Positions 1 to 5,333 of a stretch of DNA of 6,427 nucleotides are shown here, piece after piece. Numbering within the stretch: position 1 is the first letter of the stretch; every line of letters begins with the position of its first letter. The notes beneath the pieces are model-generated. The model did not search any database and was not told the DNA's origin. It saw only the letters and a list, made by a program, of their open reading frames with translations. The translations under genes were made by a program, and so were the position numbers. The stretch is from Dehalococcoidia bacterium (lineage in GTDB: Bacteria; Chloroflexota; Dehalococcoidia; SZUA-161), in contig SOKG01000262.1 of assembly GCA_004376205.1 (NCBI GenBank), forward strand, positions 1 to 6,427, written 5' to 3'.

Positions 1-83
1 TCATTCTAAAGAACAAGAGACCTGCTACGAGTGGCACATGCCCCAGATGCGGAACCAAAGTATTCCGCATAGGCAAAGCTTGA
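1..83 (+). CDS. DUF5679-type zinc-ribbon protein, C-terminal fragment
   Basis: The third plus-strand frame is open from the window edge and ends with TGA at 81-83. It encodes a 26-residue tail with a CPRCG zinc knuckle (Cys at 39-41 and 48-50), preceded by KNKRPATSGT and followed by TKVFRIGKA. This is the closing pattern of DUF5679 proteins as I remember them (lysine-rich strand, RPAT.GTCP.CGTK.FRIGKA). These are very small proteins, usually about 50-60 residues, so roughly half is missing to the left. The two missing cysteines of the zinc ribbon should lie just outside the window. Function is unknown. The gene converges on the sulfur-transfer cluster and ends in its own terminator, so it belongs to a different transcription unit. 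Confidence 0.8.
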   Translation, partial: ILKNKRPATSGTCPRCGTKVFRIGKA

Positions 84-103
84 GACTGGCGGAGCTTGGG
101 ATT

Positions 104-129
104 AGGGGCCACACCGAGTGGCCCCTTTT
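104..129 (+). terminator. Rho-independent terminator after the DUF5679 gene
   Basis: A perfect 8-bp GC-rich stem (GGGGCCAC at 105-112, GTGGCCCC at 118-125) closes a 5-base loop, with a further A-T pair at 104/126, and is followed by TTTT at 126-129. It starts about 20 bases after the DUF5679 stop codon. Read on the minus strand the stem is the same but is followed by TAATCC instead of a T run, so it would serve the converging cysteine desulfurase operon poorly. Confidence 0.85.
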
Positions 130-273
130 CTTCACCCCACTAATCGGCATCCCTCGTCGCCTCTGTCAGAGAACGGCTGGAGTATCAGTTTTGAGTCTGC
201 TTTCCTTGTTCGGGCCTGATTTTGCCGTCTATTCTGAGGATGGGCAATGCTATGTGACCAAAGCCCTACCACG

Positions 274-1422
274 CTATGGCTTGGAGCTGGCAATCTTCCC
301 TAAGGCCTGAAGCACAGACTCAACATCCTGTGCTGTATTGAAGTAGCCCAAGCTAATGCGTATAGAGCCGTGAGGATACGTGCCAAGTGTCTTATGAGCT
401 GCTGCGGCGCAATGAAGCCCCGTTCTCACCTTGATATCGAAGGCCTGATCAAGGATAGCTCCGACCTCGGCTGGCTCCCATCCAGGCAGGTTGAAAGAAA
501 CGATGGGCGCCCGCCTGCGCATGTCTTGTGGTTGGTAAAGGATTATTCCCGGGATCTGTGACAAACCCTGCAGCAACTGATCCAACAACGACTGTTCATG
601 AATGCGAATCCTCTCTATGCCTTGCTCGAAAATATACTTCAGTCCTGCGCCGAGTCCGGCAATGCCAACAGTATTCGGCGTTCCACTTTCGTATCTATAA
701 GGAAGCGCAACCGGCTGCTCATCTAGCTCCGAGTGTGATCCCGTACCTCCCTCGCGCAATGAATCGAGTTCAACACGGTGGCTCAGGTAAAGCACCCCGG
801 TGCCTGGAGACCCGAGTAGTCCCTTATGCCCCGAGAAAGCAAGTAGGTCGACTTCACTCGTCTGGACATCGATAGGAAATATGCCCGCCGTTTGAGCAGC
901 ATCCACCATGAAAACCCTACCATGTCTTCTTACAACTGCTCCATATTCTTCGATGGGCTGGACGACCCCCGTCACGTTGGATGCATGGGTGACCGCAACC
1001 AGTTTGGTTTTCTCATCTATTGCCTGCTCGATATCCTCTGCTGACAAGAACCCCGTATCAGAGCAGGGAGGCAATCTGGTAGTTCTCACTCCCTTCCCCT
1101 CGAGCTTGTTCAGGGGGCGAACCAGAGAATTGTGTCCAATCCGACTGGTGATCACATGGTCTCCCGGTTTGAGCAGACCCTTTAGCCCCAGATTCAAAGC
1201 ATCGGTGCAATTAAACGTGAGGATGATCCGATCCCTTTCAGGGGCGTTGATGAGGCGTGCCACAAGCGATCTCGTTTCCTCGATCACTCTTTCAGCGGCT
1301 AAAGCCAGGCTATGTGCGCCGCGGCCTGGATTACCAGCATGCTCTCTTAGGAACTCATCCATGGCTCGATAGACGTTTTCTGGCTTCGGCCAGGATGTGG
1401 CTGCATTATCCAGATAAATCAT
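274..1422 (-). CDS. Cysteine desulfurase, SufS-like (TIGR01977-type, class V aminotransferase fold)
   Basis: This 382-residue PLP enzyme should remove sulfur from L-cysteine, giving alanine and an enzyme persulfide in the cytoplasm. It starts with the typical IYLDNAATSWPKP. It has His98 in the IGHNSLVRPL segment that stacks on PLP, the VDAAQTAG segment with Asp174 and Gln177, the Schiff-base lysine in SGHKGLLGSPGTG (Lys200), the ESGTPN segment near 245, and the catalytic Cys338 in RTGLHCAAAAH. The short loop around the Cys and the tail GSIRISLGYFNT place it in the SufS-like branch (TIGR01977), not with NifS/IscS. Length is normal for the family and the gene looks intact. It starts 9 bases after the E1 stop codon, with AGGA 7 bases upstream of ATG, so it is very probably cotranscribed with the E1. 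It is the last gene of the cluster and a likely sulfur source for the carriers; its true partner is not shown by sequence. Confidence 0.93.
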   Translation of the reverse strand: MIYLDNAATSWPKPENVYRAMDEFLREHAGNPGRGAHSLALAAERVIEETRSLVARLINAPERDRIILTFNCTDALNLGLKGLLKPGDHVITSRIGHNSLVRPLNKLEGKGVRTTRLPPCSDTGFLSAEDIEQAIDEKTKLVAVTHASNVTGVVQPIEEYGAVVRRHGRVFMVDAAQTAGIFPIDVQTSEVDLLAFSGHKGLLGSPGTGVLYLSHRVELDSLREGGTGSHSELDEQPVALPYRYESGTPNTVGIAGLGAGLKYIFEQGIERIRIHEQSLLDQLLQGLSQIPGIILYQPQDMRRRAPIVSFNLPGWEPAEVGAILDQAFDIKVRTGLHCAAAAHKTLGTYPHGSIRISLGYFNTAQDVESVLQALGKIASSKP

Positions 1423-1431
1423 AAAGCTGTC

Positions 1432-2442
1432 CTATGTCCCGATGTATTTTGCGTAGAGCCCTCTTGCCAGTGATTCATCATCGGTATTCTTAATGATAGC
1501 CCGTCCGTCGGGGAAGACGACCATCTCATAATCATCGACTCTAAAACGGAGCATGAACTCGTTGTAACTAACTTCTCCTACAGGACCAAGCTGTGTCGCC
1601 AGTCTTTCCAGGGAAATCTCCTTTGCTTCGGGATTCAGTACCTGAACCGCATTCTCCCCGCAGAGCGAAGTGGTCCTAGTCCCAAACCTGGCCTCCAGGA
1701 ACTCGAATTTGCCCTGGCAAGCTGGACAGTCTTGACGAGGGCTAATCTTGAAGCGGTTGAATTCTCCTTCCCAAACGTCAATTACGACAAGGTCCAGATT
1801 GATATTCTCTGCCCCAACCAGTATTTTCAATGCCTCAGCAGATTGCAGCGAACCGATGATGAAGGGGATTGGGCCGATCACCCCTGCCGTATCGCAGGTG
1901 AGCAACATCTCTCCGCCGGGTATCCTCTGGTAGAGACACTGGAAGCAAGGAGTCTGCCCCGGAATTACGTTCATAGTCATTCCACAAGATGAGATCGCTG
2001 CTCCATAAATCCAAGGGATCTTGTGCTTCAAGGAGGCGTCATTGATAAGATAGCGGGTTTCCAAATTATCCAACCCGTCCAGGATCAAATCGGCACCATG
2101 GACAAGGCCTTCGATGTTGGAGTAATTTACATCTGCTACTATTCCCTCGATCTCTATTGAGGAGTTGACCTTACTCAAATGCTGTTGCGCCGCCACTGCT
2201 TTCGGGAGCTGATTCTCTATATCGTCCTCGTCGAATAGAACCTGCCGCTGAAGATTGTGGTACTCTATGAAGTCCCTATCGACGATTCTGACTTTCCCGA
2301 TTCCAGCTCGCGCCAAAGTAGCGGCGATGATCGTTCCCAGCCCCCCGCAGCCGATGATTACCACGAAGCTATTCGCAAGCATCTTCTGCCCTTCTTTGCC
2401 GATCCCGTCGAAAAGGATTTGCCTTGAATATCTGTCGATCAT
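1432..2442 (-). CDS. thiF: ThiF/MoeB-family E1-like adenylyltransferase for ThiS-like sulfur carriers
   Basis: This 336-residue enzyme should use ATP to adenylate the C-terminal glycine of a ubiquitin-like sulfur carrier, preparing it for sulfur loading. All the family marks are visible: RYSRQILF at 4-11, the nucleotide loop GCGGLG (31-36), acidic DRD (55-57), N63/R66/Q67 in HNLQRQ, Lys81, the DGLDN segment (122-126), zinc pairs CFQC (166, 169) and CPAC (239, 242), and the catalytic-type Cys183 in LTCDTAGVIGP. Residues about 260-336 form the small C-terminal domain (CGENAVQ...; DGRAIIK; LYAKYIG) found in stand-alone ThiF/HesA-like proteins; there is no rhodanese domain. ATG follows GAGG by 9 bases (2452-2455). 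Two intact carriers lie upstream in the same cluster. Whether its acceptor pathway is thiamine, molybdopterin or something else cannot be decided from the protein; the symbol thiF rests on the thiazole context. Confidence 0.92.
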   Translation of the reverse strand: MIDRYSRQILFDGIGKEGQKMLANSFVVIIGCGGLGTIIAATLARAGIGKVRIVDRDFIEYHNLQRQVLFDEDDIENQLPKAVAAQQHLSKVNSSIEIEGIVADVNYSNIEGLVHGADLILDGLDNLETRYLINDASLKHKIPWIYGAAISSCGMTMNVIPGQTPCFQCLYQRIPGGEMLLTCDTAGVIGPIPFIIGSLQSAEALKILVGAENINLDLVVIDVWEGEFNRFKISPRQDCPACQGKFEFLEARFGTRTTSLCGENAVQVLNPEAKEISLERLATQLGPVGEVSYNEFMLRFRVDDYEMVVFPDGRAIIKNTDDESLARGLYAKYIGT

Positions 2443-2670
2443 AGCAATATGCCTCGCTTACCCTTGGAGTTGGCAGGTCTGTGGGAGTCAACACGGGAAC
2501 GAGATGGCCCAGGAATCCGGGGTAATACCTCCAAAGAACAATGGTCAAGCAATGAAGCCATAAGGCACGTCGGCTCAAACAATAGATATGGATTGATTAT
2601 GCCCCTCTTCCCGCGGGCTCCTAAGCAGACGCCCCCTGAACGTGTTTCTCGGTGTGTCAGACAGAAGCGC
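2443..2670. other. Intergenic gap between ThiS-like carrier 2 and the E1 gene
   Basis: This is the longest gap in the cluster at 228 bases. I find no recognisable gene. Two minus-strand reading frames run into the E1 start, one of them ending in an ATGA overlap with it, but their predicted proteins are low in plausible structure and lack good ribosome sites. No strong terminator, promoter or riboswitch was recognised. The region may be a 5' leader for the E1-desulfurase pair or the remains of a lost gene. Confidence 0.4.
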
Positions 2671-2928
2671 TCATCCCCCCACTATCAGCGGCAGCAGTGC
2701 TACCTTATCCCCTTTCCCCAGTTTCCTATCCTTTATCCGGTCTGGACGGAAAACCTCACCATTCACCTCGAGCAAGACGGGAGCAGAGGCAAGCTGGAGT
2801 TCATCCATTAGCTCCTTTACTGTCTTGTCTTCTTTGATCTCTAGCACCCTTTTCATAGTCAGCATCTTCGCAACAACAGTCTTCCCAGGGAACTTCATTT
2901 CTTCAGGAATTTTCCCTTCTTCATCCAT
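2671..2928 (-). CDS. Second ThiS/MoaD-like sulfur carrier protein (GG terminus)
   Basis: The product is a small beta-grasp, ubiquitin-like protein ending in LLPLIVGG. Its last glycine is expected to be adenylated by the neighbouring E1 and turned into a thiocarboxylate. The part from DKTVKELMDELQL to the end is closely similar to carrier 1 (4342-4536): both have ELMDELQL, GEVF.PD.IKDR, KGDKVA and the Gly-Gly end. I chose the ATG at 2928 (85 residues) because AGGGGG at 2938-2943 sits 9 bases upstream. ATG at 2898 (75 residues) would also give a complete fold, and ATG at 2937 overlaps the stop of the ThiS remnant. The reading frame stays open to 3045, but that extra N-terminus is an out-of-frame reading of the remnant and is probably not protein. 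The N-terminal 10-20 residues are therefore uncertain; the carrier domain is not. Confidence 0.85.
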   Translation of the reverse strand: MDEEGKIPEEMKFPGKTVVAKMLTMKRVLEIKEDKTVKELMDELQLASAPVLLEVNGEVFRPDRIKDRKLGKGDKVALLPLIVGG

Positions 2929-2933
2929 TTTGG

Positions 2934-3008
2934 TCATCCCCCTACTATCCAGGGCAGTAGTATTACTTCGTCCCCTCTTCTCGGCGTCGTATCCTTGATC
3001 TGTCTCAT
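2934..3008 (-). pseudogene. Decayed ThiS-like sulfur carrier (C-terminal tail only)
   Basis: In a frame different from the adjoining carrier gene, this stretch reads QIKD, then RRGDEVILLPWIVGG and a TGA stop. That matches carrier 2 (RIKD, then GKGDKVALLPLIVGG) and carrier 1 (EIKD, then EKGDKVAIIPVIAGG). Only the last 24 residues are recognisable. In frame, a TAG (3021-3023) and a TAA (3033-3035) lie immediately upstream, there is no ribosome site before the ATG at 3008, and the N-terminal half of the fold is absent. The fragment shares its reading frame with the CxC gene upstream. Its TGA overlaps an ATG (2937) of carrier 2, a possible relic of translational coupling. The best explanation is a third carrier copy broken by deletion, although a very short expressed peptide cannot be excluded. 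Confidence 0.7.
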
Positions 3009-3077
3009 GTTCTTTGGCTTCTATCTTCTTTTTTACAGACGACATCCTATCGATAGCGCTTCTTGCACCAAGCTTGT

Positions 3078-3614
3078 CTATTCGAGGACTTTCTCTGACT
3101 TCTCTTTCGTTACTCTGGTAGTGGACGCAGGTGGCCTGAGATGAACCAGCCTGCGGCAGAAATCGGAACCGGTTGTGAGAGGACTGTCCAACAGTTCCAC
3201 CTGCACGGGGTGTTTCACGACAGCCTCAAACATAGCTTTGTTGAAGTAGTTTCCGCACCTGCACCATAGGGGTGTAGGCTCCAGATGTCCCAGAGCTATC
3301 ATGGGACACATGCACTCGCCTTTGACCTCGGGGTAGAAGTCATAATGAATAACGTCGCCCTTCCTTTCCAGCTTCCGCATTCCTGGAAAGGCATTCATCA
3401 AATCCTGTATGAAGGTGTCTATGTCGGTATCTGTATTAAGTCCTGCAAACGGCAGGAACAAGGAGTTGCACATTTCCCCGGTGCATTGAAGGCAAAGTTC
3501 CCTCGCCGCTTCGTCAAAATCGGGCTGGAATATCCGTTTGAGGATTTCACCTTTCTGCAAGCCTACGAAAAACTCACGCTGCGCCAGTTCCTCCTCAGAC
3601 AGCTCTTGAGGCAT
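3078..3614 (-). CDS. Uncharacterised CxC...CxC protein B (paralog of protein A)
   Basis: I cannot assign a firm function to this 178-residue soluble protein. The N-terminal half is mainly helical and has cysteines at 41, 44 and 49. The C-terminal half has CMCP (101, 103), LWCRC (118, 120), then an FEAVV.HPVQVELLDSPLTTGS stretch and Cys153 in DFCRRLVHL. The order CxCP, CxC, V.VE...S...G...C resembles what I remember of DUF6144 and of the V4R/ATC-hydrolase-like C-terminal half, families proposed to bind small ligands or metal. It starts with MPQEL like protein A, and its C-terminal half aligns with A almost throughout, so the two are tandem duplicates. GGAGG (3620-3624) lies 5 bases before ATG. 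No signal peptide or membrane segment is seen. Cys pairs beside sulfur carriers suggest metal binding or persulfide handling; that is inference. Confidence 0.8.
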   Translation of the reverse strand: MPQELSEEELAQREFFVGLQKGEILKRIFQPDFDEAARELCLQCTGEMCNSLFLPFAGLNTDTDIDTFIQDLMNAFPGMRKLERKGDVIHYDFYPEVKGECMCPMIALGHLEPTPLWCRCGNYFNKAMFEAVVKHPVQVELLDSPLTTGSDFCRRLVHLRPPASTTRVTKEKSEKVLE

Positions 3615-3623
3615 TCTCCCCTC

Positions 3624-3637
3624 CTCAAATGTTTGAG
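3624..3637. promoter_or_regulatory. Inverted repeat overlapping the ribosome site of CxC gene B
   Basis: CTCAAA-TG-TTTGAG is a perfect 6-bp inverted repeat with a 2-base centre. On the minus strand its right arm runs directly into GAGGAGGGG, the ribosome-binding region of gene B. It could be a small operator or a weak hairpin affecting ribosome access. A site this short can occur by chance. Confidence 0.3.
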
Positions 3638-3642
3638 TTTAC

Positions 3643-3671
3643 ATAATACAGCTAGTTCCATTGATTCCCAA
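3643..3671 (-). promoter_or_regulatory. Candidate sigma70-type promoter before CxC gene B
   Basis: On the minus strand TTGGGA (3666-3671, 4 of 6 consensus bases) is followed by a 17-base spacer and TATTAT (3643-3648, 5 of 6). It lies in the 73-base gap between genes A and B and about 30 bases before the B start codon, a suitable place for an internal promoter. There is no experimental support. Confidence 0.4.
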
Positions 3672-3687
3672 ATCCCTGGATTCCTAC

Positions 3688-4263
3688 CTAGGTCTCGTGC
3701 TTCGGTGAGGTAAATGCGGAGGGCTTGAGGTGTATGAGGAAGCGGCACTCGTCCTCGCCACCTACCTGGGGGCTGCCCAATACCTCAACCGTGGCTACCT
3801 CTCTTCCGGTGTACTCCTCTATATAGCTTGCCGTGCTATTTGCCGAGCAAGCGCACAGCTCAGGCCTTCCTTCCATCCAGCCGAACATGGCAAGGGGGCA
3901 CTGGCATATCGGGCGACCGTCTTTGTCTTTGGGAGGAACATAGGTCCAGTGAACTATGTCACCTATCTGAGTGATCTTCCTCGGCCCGAAGGGGGGTTTC
4001 AACCCAGTCATGTGTTTCTTGTAATCCTCCCAGTCCATGCCCGGATGGCAACCCAGGACCATCTTAGCCTGCTCACTGCAGGCTTTGGATATCTTCATCA
4101 AAACCCTATCCCTATGTTCCGGCGGAAGCTCGGCGATTCCCGCATAGGCTGCGTCAACTATCTTGTACAGCCAACCGTGGAGCAAGTCCTTTATCTCTGG
4201 ACTCATCTCAAGATAGAGTTCATCGATCGACCCCTCCGTCTCCGGCGGCAATTCTTGAGGCAT
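3688..4263 (-). CDS. Uncharacterised CxC...CxC protein A (paralog of protein B)
   Basis: The function of this 191-residue soluble protein is not established. The N-terminal half is helical (SPEIKDLLHGWLYKIVDAAY; Cys62, Cys72). The C-terminal half has GDIVHWTYVPPKD, then CQCP (120, 122), LCACS (137, 139), an IEEYTGREVATVEVLGSP stretch and Cys173 in DECRFLIHL. Five of the cysteines occupy the same relative places in protein B. The layout resembles DUF6144 or V4R/ATC-hydrolase-like domains, but I give that only low weight. I chose ATG at 4263 because AAGGAGGG (4268-4275) lies just upstream. The longer frame from 4302 would run the coding region through a TATAAT-rich promoter segment and has no ribosome site. 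Only protein A lacks the CxxC at residues 41-44 seen in B, so the two have probably diverged in role. Confidence 0.8.
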   Translation of the reverse strand: MPQELPPETEGSIDELYLEMSPEIKDLLHGWLYKIVDAAYAGIAELPPEHRDRVLMKISKACSEQAKMVLGCHPGMDWEDYKKHMTGLKPPFGPRKITQIGDIVHWTYVPPKDKDGRPICQCPLAMFGWMEGRPELCACSANSTASYIEEYTGREVATVEVLGSPQVGGEDECRFLIHLKPSAFTSPKHET

Positions 4264-4267
4264 TTTT

Positions 4268-4275
4268 CCCTCCTT
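4268..4275 (-). promoter_or_regulatory. Ribosome-binding site that fixes the start of CxC gene A
   Basis: AAGGAGGG lies 4 bases before the ATG at 4263. It matches the anti-Shine-Dalgarno sequence well, whereas the upstream in-frame ATG at 4302 has no such site. It is nearly identical to the site in front of gene B (GGAGGGG), in keeping with duplication of the gene together with its leader. Confidence 0.75.
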
Positions 4276-4307
4276 AGTTATGGTTATATCCCTATTATAC
4301 ATCCTTT

Positions 4308-4335
4308 ATTATATTAAGTTTGTTGGGCCAAACAA
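4308..4335 (-). promoter_or_regulatory. Candidate sigma70-type promoter before CxC gene A
   Basis: On the minus strand TTGTTT (4330-4335) is followed by a 16-base spacer and a perfect TATAAT (4308-4313), in a markedly AT-rich stretch between carrier 1 and gene A. A second TATAAT at 4294-4299 has no matching -35 box. A short inverted repeat (GTTTG at 4318-4322, CAAAC at 4329-4333) lies in the spacer and overlaps the -35 box, and could be an operator. This would let the CxC genes be transcribed apart from the Thi4 group. Confidence 0.5.
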
Positions 4336-4341
4336 GAGTGG

Positions 4342-4536
4342 TCATCCCCCTGCTATCACTGGGATTATCGCTACTTTGTCGCCTTTCTCTAACCTCCTGT
4401 CCTTTATCTCATCTGGATAGAAAACCTCCCCACCTACCTCCAGCAGGAATGGGGTAGGGGGGAGTTGTAATTCATCCATAAGCTCCATCACCGTCTTGGA
4501 TTCTGTGACCTCGATCTCCTCAATGCCAACTTTCAT
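4342..4536 (-). CDS. thiS: ThiS-like sulfur carrier protein 1 (GG terminus)
   Basis: The product is a 64-residue ubiquitin-like beta-grasp protein; E. coli ThiS has 66 residues. It has a short beta hairpin (MKVGIEEIEVTES), the helix KTVMELMDELQL, a PFLLEVGGEVF strand, the IKDRRLEKGDKVAIIPV segment and the terminal IAGG needed for adenylation and thiocarboxylate formation. The start is fixed by an in-frame TAG two codons upstream. There is no separate ribosome site: its ATG overlaps the stop of the DUF6775-like gene (ATGA), so it is probably translated by coupling. It is the third gene of the Thi4 group. A ThiS-type or a MoaD/SAMP-type role cannot be separated by sequence alone; size, the IAGG ending and the thiazole synthase neighbour favour ThiS. 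The natural E1 partner is presumably the enzyme encoded about 1.9 kb downstream. Confidence 0.9.
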   Translation of the reverse strand: MKVGIEEIEVTESKTVMELMDELQLPPTPFLLEVGGEVFYPDEIKDRRLEKGDKVAIIPVIAGG

Positions 4537-5333
4537 TTTCTACACAGACTTTCCAAGATGCTGGCATGCTGCTCACAAAACTCGGGTTCGCTCTCAAGCT
4601 GTGCAAAGATAAGTTCCGCTTGCCAGTGGGCATTATACAGCCGGCAACTCCTGTCCTCGCAGAAGGGGTCGCCAGTCAGAGAATGGAAAACCGCCTGCAT
4701 CGCATACCCTTTAGTGACATCGGTCAGGCGCTCATCCTCGTGATCGATGAACCCCCCCTTGAATCCCTCTTTGAGTTCCAGTAGATCCTTTCCAAGCATC
4801 TCATACTGCTGCTTTAGAAGGTAGTATTCCCTGGGCTTGGCTGGGGCCTCAACGAGCCCTGTAGTTGAGATAATGGAGGGAAAACCATACACACTTGTCC
4901 TGAGGTGGTATCTTCTGTCGCCCTCCTCCCAGGTAGCGAACAGACGATTGGTAAGGAGAATGTGAGCAAACCCAAGAGCACGCTCCTGCCGCGCTATGAG
5001 CTCTGAGAAGAGCCTTTGGAGGTGAAAGCCATCGTAGAGCACTCCGAAGGCCCTGGTTTCTCCCAGAATCCTTCTTTTCTCGTACTGGATCTCGCCGCTC
5101 AGAGGCTCTTGCTCGGATGCTATCTTAGTGCTCGCATGCTGAATCTTGATAGATGCCAGCTTCCTTGCATAATCATTGCTTTTCTCCGGACAAAGGGCGA
5201 AGGGATTCCCCCTCACCTCGACTTCTATTTCCCGCAGCCTGTCTGCTAAGTATTCAGCGATGTCCGCCACATCGAGTGTTTCGGCCAAACCTTCCTCATA
5301 GAGGAGAACCTTCTCTAATCTGTGAACTCTCAT
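4533..5333 (-). CDS. DUF6775-like protein, archaemetzincin-like but without HExxH
   Basis: I recognise this 266-residue protein only at the level of an uncharacterised family, most likely DUF6775, which databases list as putative metallopeptidases. The N-terminus is alpha/beta (RLEKVLLYEEG, then the helix VADIAEYLADRL). The centre has LYDGFHLQRLFSELI (99-113) and HILLTNRLFATW (124-135). The C-terminus has the conserved-looking block DPFCEDRSCRLYNAHWQ (222-238) and EFCEQH (251-256). The spacing Cys225, Cys230, Cys253 resembles the structural zinc cysteines of archaemetzincins. The residues that would align with the catalytic HExxHxxGxxH are Ala214, Val215, Ser218, Gly221 and Phe224, and no HExxH occurs elsewhere. 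It overlaps Thi4 and carrier 1 by 4 bp each, so it is translated with both. A role in processing or handling a carrier or Thi4 is a guess. The gene is certain; the family is moderately so. Confidence 0.75.
   Translation of the reverse strand: MRVHRLEKVLLYEEGLAETLDVADIAEYLADRLREIEVEVRGNPFALCPEKSNDYARKLASIKIQHASTKIASEQEPLSGEIQYEKRRILGETRAFGVLYDGFHLQRLFSELIARQERALGFAHILLTNRLFATWEEGDRRYHLRTSVYGFPSIISTTGLVEAPAKPREYYLLKQQYEMLGKDLLELKEGFKGGFIDHEDERLTDVTKGYAMQAVFHSLTGDPFCEDRSCRLYNAHWQAELIFAQLESEPEFCEQHASILESLCRK

Noticed and set aside
38..310. 90-residue plus-strand open frame
   Set aside because: It begins inside the real DUF5679 frame, reads through the terminator and runs antisense into the desulfurase end. 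Its composition is not protein-like.
908..1372. 154-residue plus-strand open frame opposite the desulfurase
   Set aside because: It is antisense to an intact, motif-complete enzyme and has no recognisable domain.
2500..2560. Possible promoter TTGACC ... TATTAC before the E1
   Set aside because: The spacer is only 15 bases and the -10 box is poor.
2443..2564. Roughly 40-residue minus-strand frame (MASLLDHCSL...) ending in an ATGA overlap with the E1
   Set aside because: It has no Shine-Dalgarno site, and its Arg/Ser/Pro-rich content looks random. The overlap alone is too weak to call a gene.
2369..2578. 69-residue minus-strand frame across the E1 start
   Set aside because: It overlaps the conserved N-terminus of the E1 in another frame for about 74 bases, has no ribosome site and matches no family I know.
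4263..4302. Extended start of CxC gene A at ATG 4302
   Set aside because: The extension has no ribosome site and covers a TATAAT promoter segment, while ATG 4263 has AAGGAGGG directly upstream and matches the MPQEL start of gene B.
3730..4317. 195-residue plus-strand open frame opposite CxC gene A
   Set aside because: It is a long antisense shadow. The minus strand has the ribosome site, the paralog and the conserved Cys pattern.
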